Source: Massospora cicadina (taxonomy: Eukaryota; Entomophthoromycota; Entomophthoromycetes; Entomophthorales; Entomophthoraceae). From it: DNA of 64,000 nucleotides. The stretch spans positions 24,421 through 88,420 of the forward strand of contig JAKSZP010012206.1 in the NCBI GenBank assembly GCA_022478985.1, given 5' to 3'. Numbering within the stretch: the first letter of the stretch is position 1; every line of letters begins with the position of its first letter. A program made the translations under genes and the position numbers. Below are positions 10,980-22,207 of this stretch, in pieces. The notes below the pieces were generated by a model. It saw only the letters and a list, made by a program, of their open reading frames with translations. It searched no databases and had not been told where the DNA came from.

Positions 10980-11290
10980 TGGTTCGGGTAGAAGTATTAA
11001 TCCATAAGGGTAAAGTCCTAGCAATAATTTGACACTGGTTCTCCAGTTGACGTTATTTCTTCCTGACTTATCCAAAAATAAGAATGGCTTCTGACTTGAT
11101 TCACAAAGCTAAATATGGGACAGCAGGTAGTCAGTCTACCAAGGTGATAGGAGCATATCTGCTTTGCCCTTCATTTAGGGAAGTTATTAATTACTGCCCC
11201 CACCATTGCGCTAGAAAATGATAACTACAAGTTGCTAATTGGGGTCAAAAGATGCGTAAGTTTAACTGTATTATCAACCTCAAGAAAAAA
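10980..11290 (+). pseudogene. P2 aspartic protease, broken
   Basis: Near 11,025-11,065 the plus strand encodes DTGSPVDVIS, a complete retropepsin active-site loop, after one frameshift. It is followed by TIALENDNYKLLIG near 11,205-11,245, the second conserved block (N-(Y/D)-x-(M/L)-(L/I)-(I/L)-G) shared with E3a and E4. Stops interrupt it. Confidence 0.75.
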
Positions 11291-11479
11291 TACCTATCCC
11301 ATTATAGTATAAGATTCCATTAATATTCAAACTCCCCATCAAAAGTAAAGGGACCCCTAAAAATGAACATGCTTCCTCGAATACCCACCCTCCATTTGCA
11401 AAATTATTTGCCAAGTCTTAGGGGAAAAACTAAGTTACCCCCGGAGGCTGTGGATGCCAAAGAGGGGATCTTTCCATAT

Positions 11480-11740
11480 ACCCCTCATACTATTATAATA
11501 CCCTTAGGATCACAAGTTATTGTGGATACAGGGGATTCGGATTCCTACCCCTCCTGATCAAATTTTGGAGCTTAGTGGGCACCCAAACTTTTCCATCTGG
11601 AAGCGTTGACCTGCCTGGGGATTTTGGATCCTGCGTATGGGAAATCTATTTCTATTCTATTATTGAATTTAACCACTAAAACTCTCCAGGTCCCACGGCA
11701 TGTCCTTATCACTTATATAAAACTTTGCAGTATCAAAAAT
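11480..11740 (+). pseudogene. P2 dUTPase-like domain
   Basis: The best conserved dUTPase-like segment in the window. In order: IPLGSQVIVDTG at 11,499-11,535 (motif equivalent to IP-x-G-x-x-x-(L/V)-V-x-TG), a Pro-rich turn and LELSGHPNFS-type stretch, then LGILDPAYGKSISILLLNL at 11,610-11,665 (motif 3 with Asp and Tyr kept), and a VPRHVLITY strand. Frames shift once near 11,545 and once near 11,605. In cells dUTPase removes dUTP and so limits uracil in cDNA. It lies between protease and RT. Confidence 0.7.
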
Positions 11741-11939
11741 ATTGCCAATGTGAGTTGTTTTGGCTCATTAGAGAATTTAGGATCCATCCTCCACCCACCA
11801 TAGCTTTGGTTGACAGTAAAATTGGGGACAATCTTACCCCAAACAAATGCCAAGATGTTGAACAACTCCTAGAGGAATATGACAATTTTTCCCCCAGGAC
11901 CAAGTGACTATGGAAAAATGTCTTTGGTAATACATCAAA

Positions 11940-12690
11940 TTGAAACTGAGGACCACCCTCTGTTTTAATTCTAACCATATTGAAAATCCAAAGTAGAGGA
12001 AGCTCAAGTGGCCTTAGAGTTACACCAACTGTTGGAGGCCGGGTAACTTGTGCCTTCCAAAAGCCCATGGGCTTCCCCACTCTAATTAATTTGGAAAAAT
12101 GATGGTGGTCATCAGGTTGTTATGGATTATTGCTGCCTCAACTCTATCACTTTCAAAGATAGCTACCCCCTGCCACGTATAGATGACTCTTTATGCTTAA
12201 TGTTGGGTTCCCACTATTTCTCCACTATGAATCTCGCCAGTGGATAAATGCAAGTAGATTTTTCACCTAATGATTGGGCAAAATGCGCTCTCAACACAAG
12301 TGAAGGAATACTCACGACCATTCTAATGCCTCAGGGGTTATGTAATACCCCTGCTACCTTCCAACGCGCTATAAATGACTTCTATGCGATCTAAAACGCT
12401 CCTGCATACTAGTTTATCTTGATGATATTACCATTTTTCAAGAACCTTTACTAAACATCCAGATCACCTCAGGCAAGACTTTCAGCTGTTACGGCAATCA
12501 TCATTAAAAACTAAAGCTGTTGAAATGCTCTTTCTTCCAGAGTGAGATGAACTTTTTGGGTCATAAGGTCAGTAAAAACAGGTTTATCCCCGATGGGTGA
12601 TAAGGTCTTGGCTATTGCTAAGATGACCCCCTAACTCCCTACAAGATGTACAAGTTTTCCTAGGAATGGTGGGCTATTATCACCAATTTA
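11940..12690 (+). pseudogene. P2 reverse transcriptase, broken
   Basis: SKSPWASPLLIWKNDGG at 12,060-12,105, LNSITFKDSYPLPRIDD at 12,140-12,190, FSTMNLASG at 12,220-12,240 (first Asp replaced by Asn), LMPQGLCNTPATFQRAIN at 12,325-12,378, and a Y-L-D-D region near 12,412-12,430 (LDDITIFQ) form a complete set of gypsy RT motifs. The frame is broken by several stops. Confidence 0.85.
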
Positions 12691-13225
12691 TCCCCCATTT
12701 GCATACATCTCCGAGCCTCTGGTATATCTATTGAAGAAAGGAATACCCTTTCAATGGAAAGAAGAGCAACAGCAGGCCTTCGACCAGCTACACGTCTCGC
12801 TTTCCACTCATCAGTGCTTATTCATCCAAATTTTGATAAATCCTTCCTCCTCTTTACTGATGCCAGCAATATTGCCATCAGAGCCATACTATCTCAGCAT
12901 GATGAGAAATTAGCTGACCATCCCATTCCCTACTACATCAAGACCCTATCTAAAGCAGAACGTAATTATAACGTTATAGAATATGAATGCTTGGCAGTCC
13001 TACTAGCCATTAAAAATTTCTGACCTTATTTATATGGGAAGCATTTTACGATTTTTAACAGATCATGCTTCCTTACGTTGGCTACAATAAATGAAGGATC
13101 CTGATGAGAGATAACCTGATGGGCGTTAAAACTTTATAAATTCGATTTTTCTATTATTCACCAACCAGGGCCAATCCACCAAAACGCGGATTGCTTATCT
13201 CAGCTTCCCATCTTACCTATAACTG
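12690..13225 (+). pseudogene. P2 RNase H
   Basis: 12,754-13,023 is open and encodes HPNFDKSFLLFTDASNIAIR (first catalytic Asp in TDAS), then ILSQHDEKL, then KAERNYNVIEYECLAVLLAI with the catalytic Glu. Further on TDHASLRWL is near 13,055-13,085 and NADCLSQLP near 13,185. Order and spacing are typical. One of the best preserved domains in the window. Confidence 0.85.
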
Positions 13226-13439
13226 ACCCTGAGGAGGATCGACTCATGACCTCCCAACCCAACCACAGTTATGGAATTACAAATCCCCAACCCTCCAAAA
13301 GGAATTAGCGAATGAATGGAAAATCTCCAAGTCAAGAGAAGACAATTGAGCAAACTTTTGTAAAAACAATGGACGTCTTATGTAAGATCATTAGCTCAAA
13401 CTGACTCTATATTAGAGGGACATTGGCAAGTCAGTCATG

Positions 13440-14440
13440 GGGAATTTAGAAAACCTATCAGCGGCTTAAAACTCAATGTTATTGGGAGGGAATGCTTGCT
13501 TTTATCCATAATGTATTGGAGTCCTGTCTGTTATGTAAAAGCAAAGCTGGACCTAATCCCCGCTCTCAACATCCAGTGGTCCTACCTATGACCCATTCCA
13601 TACCATTACCATTGATGTTGTGGGACCTCTTCCTAGAGCCTCCGGTGGACATCAGTTCCTCTTACTAGCCGTAGACCATCTAACTAAGTGGATCAAAGCT
13701 GTATCGCTCCCCACCGCTTTGGCAAAAGTCACCGCCACGTTTTTATATAATAGGATAATCACCCAGCATGGGTGTCCTAACGTCATTCTTTCCAATAGCA
13801 GACAAAATTTCCACTTGATGGTAGTGAAAGATTTATCCACCCTGATGGAAACCACTCAGGTATTCTTCACCCCCTACCATCCTGCAACCAATGGAATGGT
13901 AGAGCGGGTAAATGGCACTCTAAATGCAACCCTTCGTAAAATAGCTTTGACTGACCCCCTTAATTGGCCCAATATTTGCCTAGTACAATCCTGGCCTATC
14001 AGATCAGTTACCATCAAATTACTAAGATATCACTATTCCAAGAGTTGTATAGCAGAAATCCCCATCAGCCTTCCAAAGTCCAGGTGATGCTTGATCAAGC
14101 TTCTCCTGAAGCACCTGAAGTCTCTATGCAAAGTATTTAAAATGAAATCATAAGACTCCAGGCCCTGGATGCTGAAGACCTGTCCTCCACAACCAATAGA
14201 GTGACTGCTAATTTAATGATAAGCACGAAACCTACACACCTTCCATTCAGTTGACCTCGTCCTATTTTACCATCACCAGACTGGAGGTCATGATCACAAA
14301 CTGGACACAAACAGGTCAGGGCCCTATTGAGACATATTTAGACGGGGCAATGAACGCTCAATTGTAGAAATTTTAGGGAACAACTGTAAACCGCGTACAT
14401 AGTCGCTTTCTCCATCTGTTTCCCCCTACGCCAAGATCTA
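13440..14440 (+). pseudogene. P2 integrase, second catalytic Asp changed
   Basis: CLLCKSKAGPN near 13,531 is the end of the HHCC finger. IDVVGPLPRASGGHQ at about 13,614 holds the first Asp. VILSNSRQNF at 13,782 stands where family members have (L)-S-D-x-G-x-x-F, so the second Asp is now Asn. NGMVERVNGTLNATL at 13,890 holds the catalytic Glu. The C-terminal module extends to about 14,430 (VHSRFLHLFPPTPRSRGG). 13,620-14,087 is open; the copy is catalytically dead. Confidence 0.85.
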
Positions 14441-14450
14441 GAGGGGGTAT

Positions 14451-15090
14451 TGTCAGGTTCCTACCCAAACGGCAGATTTGGATATATCAGATAATGGGAA
14501 TTGATCCCATACCAACCACAAAGCCCAAACATCTGTTGGGGCTAATCCTCAACGAAAGTTGACAGCCATTGAGGTCGGTGATCAATCCTGATTTGACTCA
14601 AAAACCCAAAGTTCTGTCAGGCATCATTCCTAATAAAAGTTAACTATGATCAAAATTGGTGATCAAACCCGACTGTAATGACAGAATCATGCTCCCTTGG
14701 AGCCACCCAACTTTGGGGTTCAAACCCAAGCTATGAGACAAGCTCTATCAGATCAACCATGTTAATGGGTGCTTGTACCAAATCCCTGATTTTTTTATCT
14801 ATGAGATCTAGGCTTAGCAGGCTTGTATTGTCCCTGATCAAACTCCCCAATTTTCCTTAAAAAGAGGGTATTAATTACTAAACTTTACGCTCTTTCTCCC
14901 CTTTTTGCCGTTTTAATTTAAAATTGTAATCTTTTGGAATTCACCACACTAGACACAATATCTGGATTAAACAAGACTTCTCAACAAAGAGAAACAACCC
15001 AGGTATACAACCAACACCCTCAAATTTTGAGTCTTCTGGCCCTCAAACAACAACAGGATCTATGGTATCAACAAGATCCTAACAACATTA
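14451..15090 (+). repeat. P2 3' LTR
   Basis: About 640 bp, starting TGTCAGGTTCC right after the purine tract GAGGGGGTAT (14,441-14,450), which serves as polypurine tract. The right edge is placed just before AAAGGTCTTTTCC, where the RT of P1 resumes. Confidence 0.8.
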
Positions 15091-16010
15091 AAAGGTCTTT
15101 TCCAACTGACCCGTATGCCACAAGGGCTGTTAATGCCTCAACAACGTTCCAACAATCCATGGGCACTATCCTCAGTGACCTGAAGCTGTCATGTGTCCTC
15201 GTATACCTTGATGATATCAATATTTTCTCATGAACCTTTTCTGAGCACCTTGATCATCTAAACGCAGTATTCTGCTGGCTCGCTGAGTCAAACATCAAGA
15301 CTAGCCTCGTAAATGTAACTTCTTCAGGGTCCAATTAAAACCTGGGGTTCGTGGTAGACTCTAAAGGGCTGAAGCCACAGCGGGCAGGGTGAAGGCCATC
15401 AAGAAAATGACTACACCAACTAGTAATTGAAACATACAGTTATTTTTGGAGATTCTCAGCTACTACCAGCGCTTCATCCTTAACTTCAGATGTATTGGGG
15501 CCCACTATTTGTGTTGTTAAGGAAGGATGCCTTGTTTGTATAGATGGAACGCCGTCAATTCTCCTTTGATACACTTTTGACAGCGCTGAGCAGCACGCAG
15601 GTGCTGTGTTATCCCAATTTCAATAATTAGTTTATCGTACAGATGTCTCCTTTCCGCCATGTGGGCAGTTCTATCACAAAAGGACGAGGAGAGTGGATGA
15701 GCATTCATTTGCATACTGCAGTCATAGTTTAAACTGTTACAAACGCAATTACGCCATGACCAAGCAAGAGTGCTTAGTGGTAATATATCTGTATAAGCAA
15801 ATTAGGGTCTACTTACATGGGTGAAGTTCAAAGTCATAAGAGATCACACGTTGTAAAGTTGGTTGTAGAACCTCAAGGAGTATGAAGGGCATCTAGCCCG
15901 ATGGGTCCTCAAACTGCAGGATTATGACTTCGAGATCCTCCAACAACCTGGATCAAAATATAAGAACGCTGACTGCTTATCCAGATTCCAACCATTGCAG
16001 TGATGACGGA
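15091..16010 (+). pseudogene. P1 RT second part and RNase H
   Basis: RT resumes with TRMPQG, then CVLVYLDDINIFS at 15,190-15,233, where the catalytic Y-x-D-D box is intact. RNase H starts near 15,590 (QVLCYPNFNN) and ends near 16,000 with ARWVLKLQDYDF and NADCLSRF, the characteristic end of gypsy RNase H. Stops interrupt both domains. Confidence 0.8.
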
Positions 16011-16199
16011 TCACAGCAATATGATGTACAATAAGATTCTCAGCATAAAATATGGCGATAAACCGCTAAAGTAATAAAAGTGCTATGTGAGATGTGAACA
16101 AATAGCTTTGAACAAAATGGGGAAATTTACAAGTGGATTGGCAATCCCACGGTGAACTTTCTGCGGCCCTCAGCATGGCCTGGTATTATTATGAGTGCA

Positions 16200-17215
16200 C
16201 ATAATACAGTTAAACATGATGATGTGCAAAAACAATGTAACTGTTGCGACCTCAATATTACTAGGAAATCATGAACTTTGACATGCTTGAAACCATTTCC
16301 TGTTGCCACCATTTCCAAGTTGAAAAGACGTTCCACCAGAAAGCCTCATACCAGTTAGTTAAACCACATTTTGCTTGTCATACGGTCTCTCTGGATGTCG
16401 TTGGCCCTCTACCAATGGGGGCTAACCGGTCCAAGTACATTATGGTGGCTTCAACCACTTGACCAGGTGGGTTGAAGTGTGGGTGATACGGGATTTTGGG
16501 GCAGTCACAGTGGCCAATTTCATAATGGAATGTATTATTCAGCGACATGGCTGCCCTCAGTTGATTCTTACTGATTATGGAACTAACTTCACCTTGCACA
16601 TCCTTCCAAGTTAAATGAGCTAATGGGCATCCGCGGGGCTCTGAAAACCCATACCACCCTGAGTCCAACAAAATAGGCGAACAGGTCAATGGGACATTGG
16701 TGAACATCCTCCAGAAGCTGGTAACCAATAGATCCTCTGATTGGAGTTCCCTCCTGTCTACCGCTATCTTTTCTTAAAATATCAGCTATTGTTCTGCCAC
16801 AGGAAAGAGCCCCTTCCAACTATTATACAGATGAACACTGCTCTTCCAGCATTTCTCTATTCATGCGTACAAGATACCAACAGAATGGATCCTCATTGTT
16901 ACTTGACGAATTTAGCTGACACATTGATCAAGTTACAAACAGAAGCGTACACTTTCAGCTTGGCAAAAAAGATTAAGAATCAGTCCACTGAACAGGTATG
17001 GCGTAGTGAGTTAGCTCAGTTCTGAGAAGGAGACATGCTTTTGTACCACAAACAGTACAGGTCTGGGTGGAAACACATGTTGGCCAACATTTAGATTGGT
17101 CCATTCAAAGTAATTGAGAAAATTGGTGTCAAGGACTACACCATCAAAGACCCAGTGAGTGGCAAAATCATTAATTGCACAAATGCAAAATTTTTCTGAG
17201 CATAAAAATAATAGG
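16200..17215 (+). pseudogene. P1 integrase, broken
   Basis: Zinc-binding part near 16,213-16,260 (CNCCDLNI). Core: SLDVVGPLPMG at 16,390 carries the first Asp, LTDYGTNF near 16,570 the second, and GEQVNGTLVNIL near 16,680 the Glu region; the D-D-E set is recognisable though frames are broken. The C-terminal GPF/Y-type module is at 17,030-17,200 (GDMLLYHKQYRSGWK, then GPFKVIEKIG). It ends at the polypurine tract. Confidence 0.8.
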
Positions 17216-17246
17216 AGACTTATTGTCCAGTCAAAGGGGGGGGTAA

Positions 17247-17801
17247 TATCGAGATTCTGATATAACTGGACGATAAAGCCCTGAAGAGCTATGGCGGATT
17301 GGCGAGAATCTCCAACTAGGATTATTATTTACAAGTAATCAAGCGCCTTGAAATGAGGCAATATTGGGACATAATGGATTATTACCAGATCGCCTACAAA
17401 AAAAGCGATAAAACAATGACAACAATTGATAAATATTATTTAGATAACCTCAAACTAAGGCGATAGAGAATTGAAGAATACCATCCTGAAACCAATGAGA
17501 ATTGGCAGAACAGAATAGTCTAGGCTAAGTGAATGGTATCATCTAAAGTTGCTAATATATAAGCAAGATTGGGATATTGAAAGGGTATATTGTTGATAGT
17601 TTTGAAGAGAGGTGAGCAGCAAAGAACCGCTGTATTTATTTAATAAATAAAAGTGTCATCAGGGCAATTACTCCTATTTTAATGTATTTTTAAGTGTGAT
17701 TGGGGGACCAACAATCCCCATATCATCCATCCGTTTTTCATTAGGTTTGATCTGTGTGACCCTTATAATGTATCCCACGATATCACCCAAAAGTTTAATA
17801 C
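17247..17801 (+). repeat. P1 3' LTR
   Basis: About 555 bp, directly after a purine-rich tract (AAAGGGGGGGGTAA at 17,233-17,246) that fits a polypurine tract. The right edge is uncertain by about 5 bp because the terminal CA is mutated. The minus-strand RT of M2 resumes immediately after it. Confidence 0.75.
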
Positions 17802-18739
17802 TGGAAATCATCAATCTGCTGCAAAGGGTTTAAGTCCTTCTTGTTGATACTGTTGAGCTTCCAGTTATCTATCACTATCTGTTGGTACCATCCTTCTTTT
17901 TGACAATTAGAACGGGCAAAGCTCATAGACTATTGATAGTTTTAGCATCTTTTGCTCCAGCAGTTTTTTGATCTAATTGATCATTACTTCCTCATCTGCC
18001 CTAGATTGGAGGATTTGCCAAGACCTGATGGGGGATAATCCCAAGTTTAATTAATGGACCACACCCCATGCGCACACTAAATTGTGGTCACTGACAGTGA
18101 AAATCAATTTTATTTGAGATAAAGCTATCGCCTGATCCTTCTGATCTTTTTATAACCCCTTTGAATTATTGCATGGTACCACCGCTAGTATGCTGAGCTG
18201 CAGCTCAATGTGGAGAACAAATTTTCTAGCAACCTGAACTCGTGCACCTAAAGGACCTCCTCAAATGGGTTAGTGTGTAAATAAGCCACTATTTGATGCT
18301 GGCGGATTTTCATTGGTTCATTTTTAGATTCACCTGCAAAACTTTACTCTCCCATGCCCTGGAAGTATAATCCCTAGAGCCACATGAGGCTCAAGCCGCG
18401 TTTTCTGATAGGCCCAATGACTTCCCATATAGCCTGGCAGGCACTTACACCTCTAATTCAGTGTTTAATATTACTTGGTGTCTGGAGGGGATGGATATAG
18501 GTATAGAAGCTCTGAGCGGCAGCCCTTGATATTCATATATCTTCTGAGGAAGGGCCCAAGTCTTGCTCTATAGTTGATGGTAGAAAAATGGAATCACTCC
18601 ATCGCTGTATGAAAGGCTGATATGTCCCGTGTGTACCAGATCCTTTGGCACTCCGCTGGAGATAAAGTAAATTGGGATCTGCTGCCCCAAAGTTTCGAAG
18701 TTCTCCACCGTCATATGAATGACAGCCCCCAAAGTGTCA

Positions 18740-19110
18740 CATGAAAGCAGTTCCAATTATCAGGTCGTAATTATTGCTTGGTAGCACTATTGCTGAAGCT
18801 ACAATGACAATTGATCCAAACCGCAAGGTAGCGCGCTGTATGCTCCTTCAGAGTCTGTGCTTTTACACTCCAGCGGTCCATTCACCATCCAGTGTTTACA
18901 TCAGGTTTTAACGTCAACTTCGCCAGCAACTTAGTGGAACTATACTGACTGGGGCGCCTGTATCTATTATAGCGTGTACTTAGTTTTTTGCTAAAAAATG
19001 TCACATTATGTAAACTCAAAAAATATTGACCATTTAATACGTGGAAATAAAAGGGATCTCTTCTCTCAAGGAAGCTCATAATCCCCTCGCGGAGTTTAAG
19101 CATTCTTTGG
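18740..19110 (-). pseudogene. M2 aspartic protease segment
   Basis: The minus strand near 18,940-18,970 encodes IDTGAPVSIV, a complete retropepsin active-site loop; this is the least damaged protease of the three M/P1 copies. It is followed by a KLLAKLTLKPDV stretch also seen in P1. Downstream (18,568-18,756) comes the family's conserved linker ending PIYFISSGVPKDLVHTGHIS, of unknown role, before the dUTPase-like segment. Confidence 0.7.
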
Positions 19111-19439
19111 CAATAGCTTCTACTGGGAGGGCGACGTTATCACCTTTCAGGGAAGGTGCATCTGAGGATGGACCAGCTCGTTTGAAGCAGCTTGGTTGAA
19201 CATTTGGCAGGTGTACAGCTTCAATTACCCCTGAGGTCCTTCTTTCACCGCAACCTTATCTTGAGCCAATGTCAGTACATTTACTCCTCCAACAGGCTGC
19301 TGGTATAAAAACCTGTTGTCATACTGGGGACTTCCACTTGACATACTACAACTAGTTCAGGCGGAACATTTGGGGTTGGGGATAGCGGAGGTAGAGAGTT
19401 CCATCTCTACTCCGCTCCATCTTTTCCCTGGTAGTATTG

Positions 19440-20905
19440 ATCCTGATGTATGTAATGGACCTAATGGTTGGGGTAACTTTAGCAAGGTGACCAGTGCAAT
19501 TGCATTCAAGAATAATTCACCCTGTAGGGTCTGCATACTTGGCTCTCACAAGATGTCCCAGGCTGATAATTTTTTTGTGGTTGATCAGCGTAACCAAGGC
19601 CAGGTTAATAGGTTGACTGCTGATGGTCTGCGTAATTAGACCCAGGTTGGCAGTTAGGCTGTTGGCAAAAATCATAAGCAGGTCCAGTGCAGAAGTTGAA
19701 CTGCTAGGGGTAACTTAGCCAAAGACGAGGTGCTTATTTATAATAAGGCTGGGGATTAATAGTTGGAAGCTGAACAGGATGAGTAAATTCCTCTGAATAA
19801 GATGGTCCGACAACTGTGGCGACATGTTTCTGATTGGTATTGGGTGGATGAGAGGTAGCGGATAGCCAACGCAAAAAATGGACAATTTTAAGCAGGGTAC
19901 GTCGTCCATTAAAATTGGATTCATGACATTGTAAAGCTCACAGTATGGATTCACTAATATAGGACATTGCAATGCACAAATTATATTCAGATAAAGTCCC
20001 TAACCCAATTAACATGTGGGCTTCTGCCATAAATCAATTGACAAAGGCAGTGAGGGTCTCATCACGATGGAATTTAATGGTCTAAAAACTCAACCTTCCA
20101 TAGTGACATTTTTGAAGAACCTCCAAACAATCACAGCACCGTATCCTTCAATTCTTGGTATGTAACAGAACAGCTTGGAAGGTAGCAGGTAACTTGATCG
20201 ACACTCCCAACATCCAGGATGGATAATAACTGTTCAACTTTAAGCCAATCTGAGGCGCCTTCCACCACAAACTCAAAACGTTTGAAGAAGCTGTGGATAT
20301 TCCCAATGAAATTAAAATGGAGGAAGCTTATCTATACAAACCTCCTCCTAGTGCTCCTAACCGTGAACCTTTGAGGAGTACTAAGGAATGGGCTAAGAAC
20401 TATAATCGGTATCTTGATGAAGAGCTGGTTCAGAGGTGGGCGGCTAGTACGCTGATTCAGAGGTAGTGCGGGCCTATTCGGTGGGCAGTACAGCCATCAC
20501 TTGGGGAAATTGGCTCTCTGATACATAACCATCTCCAGAGATGCCCTCCTGGGTGTATTAGCTAATGCCAGTCTCATATTCTCCATAATACAATTCTCCC
20601 TGAGCAGCCCCTTGTCACTCATTCACTTCCCAATGAGGGGACTGGGAGGTACCATTCAACTCCCACTTTGCGCAATGCATTCATTCAGTAGTATCATCCA
20701 AGCAATTAGCAAGTTGACTGTTTTATTGACCAAGAATTCGCATTTGGCTAAACGTTCTGTCAAGATGGTTCATTACGTCGTTCCACTCCTGAAGGAGCTC
20801 ATCCTGCTTCCTGAGCACCGCATCTAAAGCAAATTTGAGTTCTTCATATTTGGCTGTTGTGGTGTGTCGTGAAGATTCCCTGTCAAAGCAGGCCTGATGC
20901 AACAT
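19440..20905 (-). pseudogene. M2 gag, broken
   Basis: Starts at the minus-strand ATG 20,905 with MLHQACFDRESSRHTT, then a coiled-coil-like stretch (LDAVLRKQDELLQEWNDVMN) that aligns with P1 4,615-4,840. The capsid region runs to about 19,900. The zinc knuckle near 19,480-19,530 is damaged: the TGHLAK core is visible but cysteines are lost. The product would have been the particle-forming protein; this copy is inactive. Confidence 0.7.
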
Positions 20906-20971
20906 GGCCGGAAACTGGATAAATTTATTCCTTCATGGTCGATATATGGGCCCCCTTGTAGTGAGCAAAAC

Positions 20972-21540
20972 TGTTAAATTTTAGCACTATAAGTAATATA
21001 CGCTGAGAAGGTTGCATAGGGTAAAAATGCACTGAGCAATGGACAGATGTTATTAAGATTGTTGTCCTTGAGACAACTTAATAAACTCAATATAATATAG
21101 AGCAATTGCCCCAACGCACCTCTTTATTTAACTTAATACTTACAGCAGATACTATCTGCTCAGCTCTCTCTTCTCTATTAACAATCTTCCTCTCTTCAAT
21201 CATCTCATCTTGCTTTTATATCAGCAACTTTTTTGATACTGCTCCTTTGGCTTAAACCATTTTATACAACTCTTTTCTTATTGATCCCAGTAGAGTAGCT
21301 ATTCTTTTACCACTATCGCCTTAGTTTTAGGTGATCTACTTAATATACATCAATTGTCAACATTGCCTTATCACCTTATTTGGAGGCGAACTAATAATTA
21401 TCCTTTCAGGCCCAATATCGTCTTAACCCAAGGCGCTCATATTCATACACTATTGATCATTGTTGGTAGATTCTAGCTATCCGCCATAGCTATTTAGGGC
21501 TTATCGTCCAGTCATATCAGAATCTTGTAAATCATCAGAC
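20972..21540 (-). repeat. M2 5' LTR
   Basis: 569 bp, from TGTTAAATTTTAGC at the left edge to the block TTAGGGCTTATCGTCCAGTC plus AGAATC at the right. It aligns along its length with the LTRs of M1 and M3 and, in inverse orientation, with both LTRs of P1. The primer site (minus strand TTTTGCTCACTACAAGGGGG) abuts its left edge. Confidence 0.8.
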
Positions 21541-22207
21541 CATTTGAGAGATTTGAAAGAGTTAAAAATTGGAAATTATAAGGCTAGTGACAGGACCTGA
21601 TTTACTGGGCTGAAACTATATGCGTCCAAACAGTTGACCAAGGTTGGTTGACAGGAACTTGAGCTGTCATTCACTATGAGACTGTTTCAGCATATTAGTC
21701 CTGATTAGCTGGCCCAACAGAAGCTTTGTCTGCCACAGGTGTGAGATGGAGAGGGAGGATCATGCCCCACTTGAATACTGACAGGAATTTGGTGATTGGT
21801 CTGATGCAGGAATGTAGGGTAGCAGAAGCTTCCATGGCTGTAGTTTTGGGGCACTTGCTCATAGAATGATCGAGTCCAAAGCACAGGGGGAAAACTGTGC
21901 GGCTGTTTCTGGAACAGGTTCAGAATGGGTGCTCTGGAATGGCATAGAATTTGGTGCGAGAGGGAATTGCAAGGTGGGATTACTAATAAAAGAAATGGAT
22001 TGTTGCAAAGGCTTAAGACCCTACAAGGCGACTGGACCCATTGAGAGCCACAAACTAGAGGATGGGATCCACACTGTAAGAGGCTAATTTATCCAAGAGC
22101 TCATGGCAAGCTGGTTGGGTGAGAGGTGATTGGGAAAACTGGTGAATTATACCATCAAAAAGGCATCTTCTAGCAACTGAGTATGAGTGGCTGGGATGGA
22201 GTGTTAA
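21541..22207. other. Unassigned 667-bp spacer between nests A and B
   Basis: Flank between the LTR of M2 and the left LTR of C1. The plus strand has a short open stretch at 21,866-22,087 with no recognisable motif. No LTR, LINE or tRNA-like structure seen. It could be host intergenic DNA or a relic too old to recognise. Confidence 0.4.

Larger units (their letters stand above)
7838..15090 (+). mobile_element. P2: Ty3/gypsy retrotransposon with collagen-like Gag repeat
   Basis: 7.25-kb plus-strand element inside the RT of P1. LTRs at 7,838-8,469 and 14,451-15,090. Order: gag with CCHC, protease, dUTPase-like, RT, RNase H, integrase. Its LTRs do not match those of P1. The host RT reads GCAGG on the left and resumes with AGGTCTT on the right; GCAGG/AAAGG is a weak duplication, and the first bases of the 5' LTR appear lost. 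Many stops; inactive. Confidence 0.85.
3994..17801 (+). mobile_element. P1: Ty3/gypsy retrotransposon, M/P1 family, split by P2
   Basis: Plus-strand element with both LTRs (3,994-4,549 and 17,247-17,801), primer site 4,551-4,568, gag, protease, dUTPase-like segment, RT, RNase H and integrase in Ty3/gypsy order. P2 (7,838-15,090) interrupts the RT; without it P1 is about 6.5 kb. It sits inside M2 in opposite orientation. Many stops show that it is inactive. Flanks AAAGG and ACTGG may be its degraded 5-bp duplication. Confidence 0.85.
17802..21540 (-). mobile_element. M2 right fragment: 5' LTR to RT start
   Basis: 5' part of M2, minus strand. From right to left: LTR 20,972-21,540; primer site about 20,951-20,971; gag from the ATG at 20,905; protease near 18,750-19,100; dUTPase-like segment 18,230-18,470; RT start 17,802-17,960 (the minus strand at 17,802-17,860 encodes LNSINKKDLNPLQQIDD). 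The same RT continues at 3,993 on the far side of P1, so P1 inserted between QIDD and GGDRYF. The flanks AAAGG and ACTGG are a plausible but decayed duplication. Confidence 0.85.
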
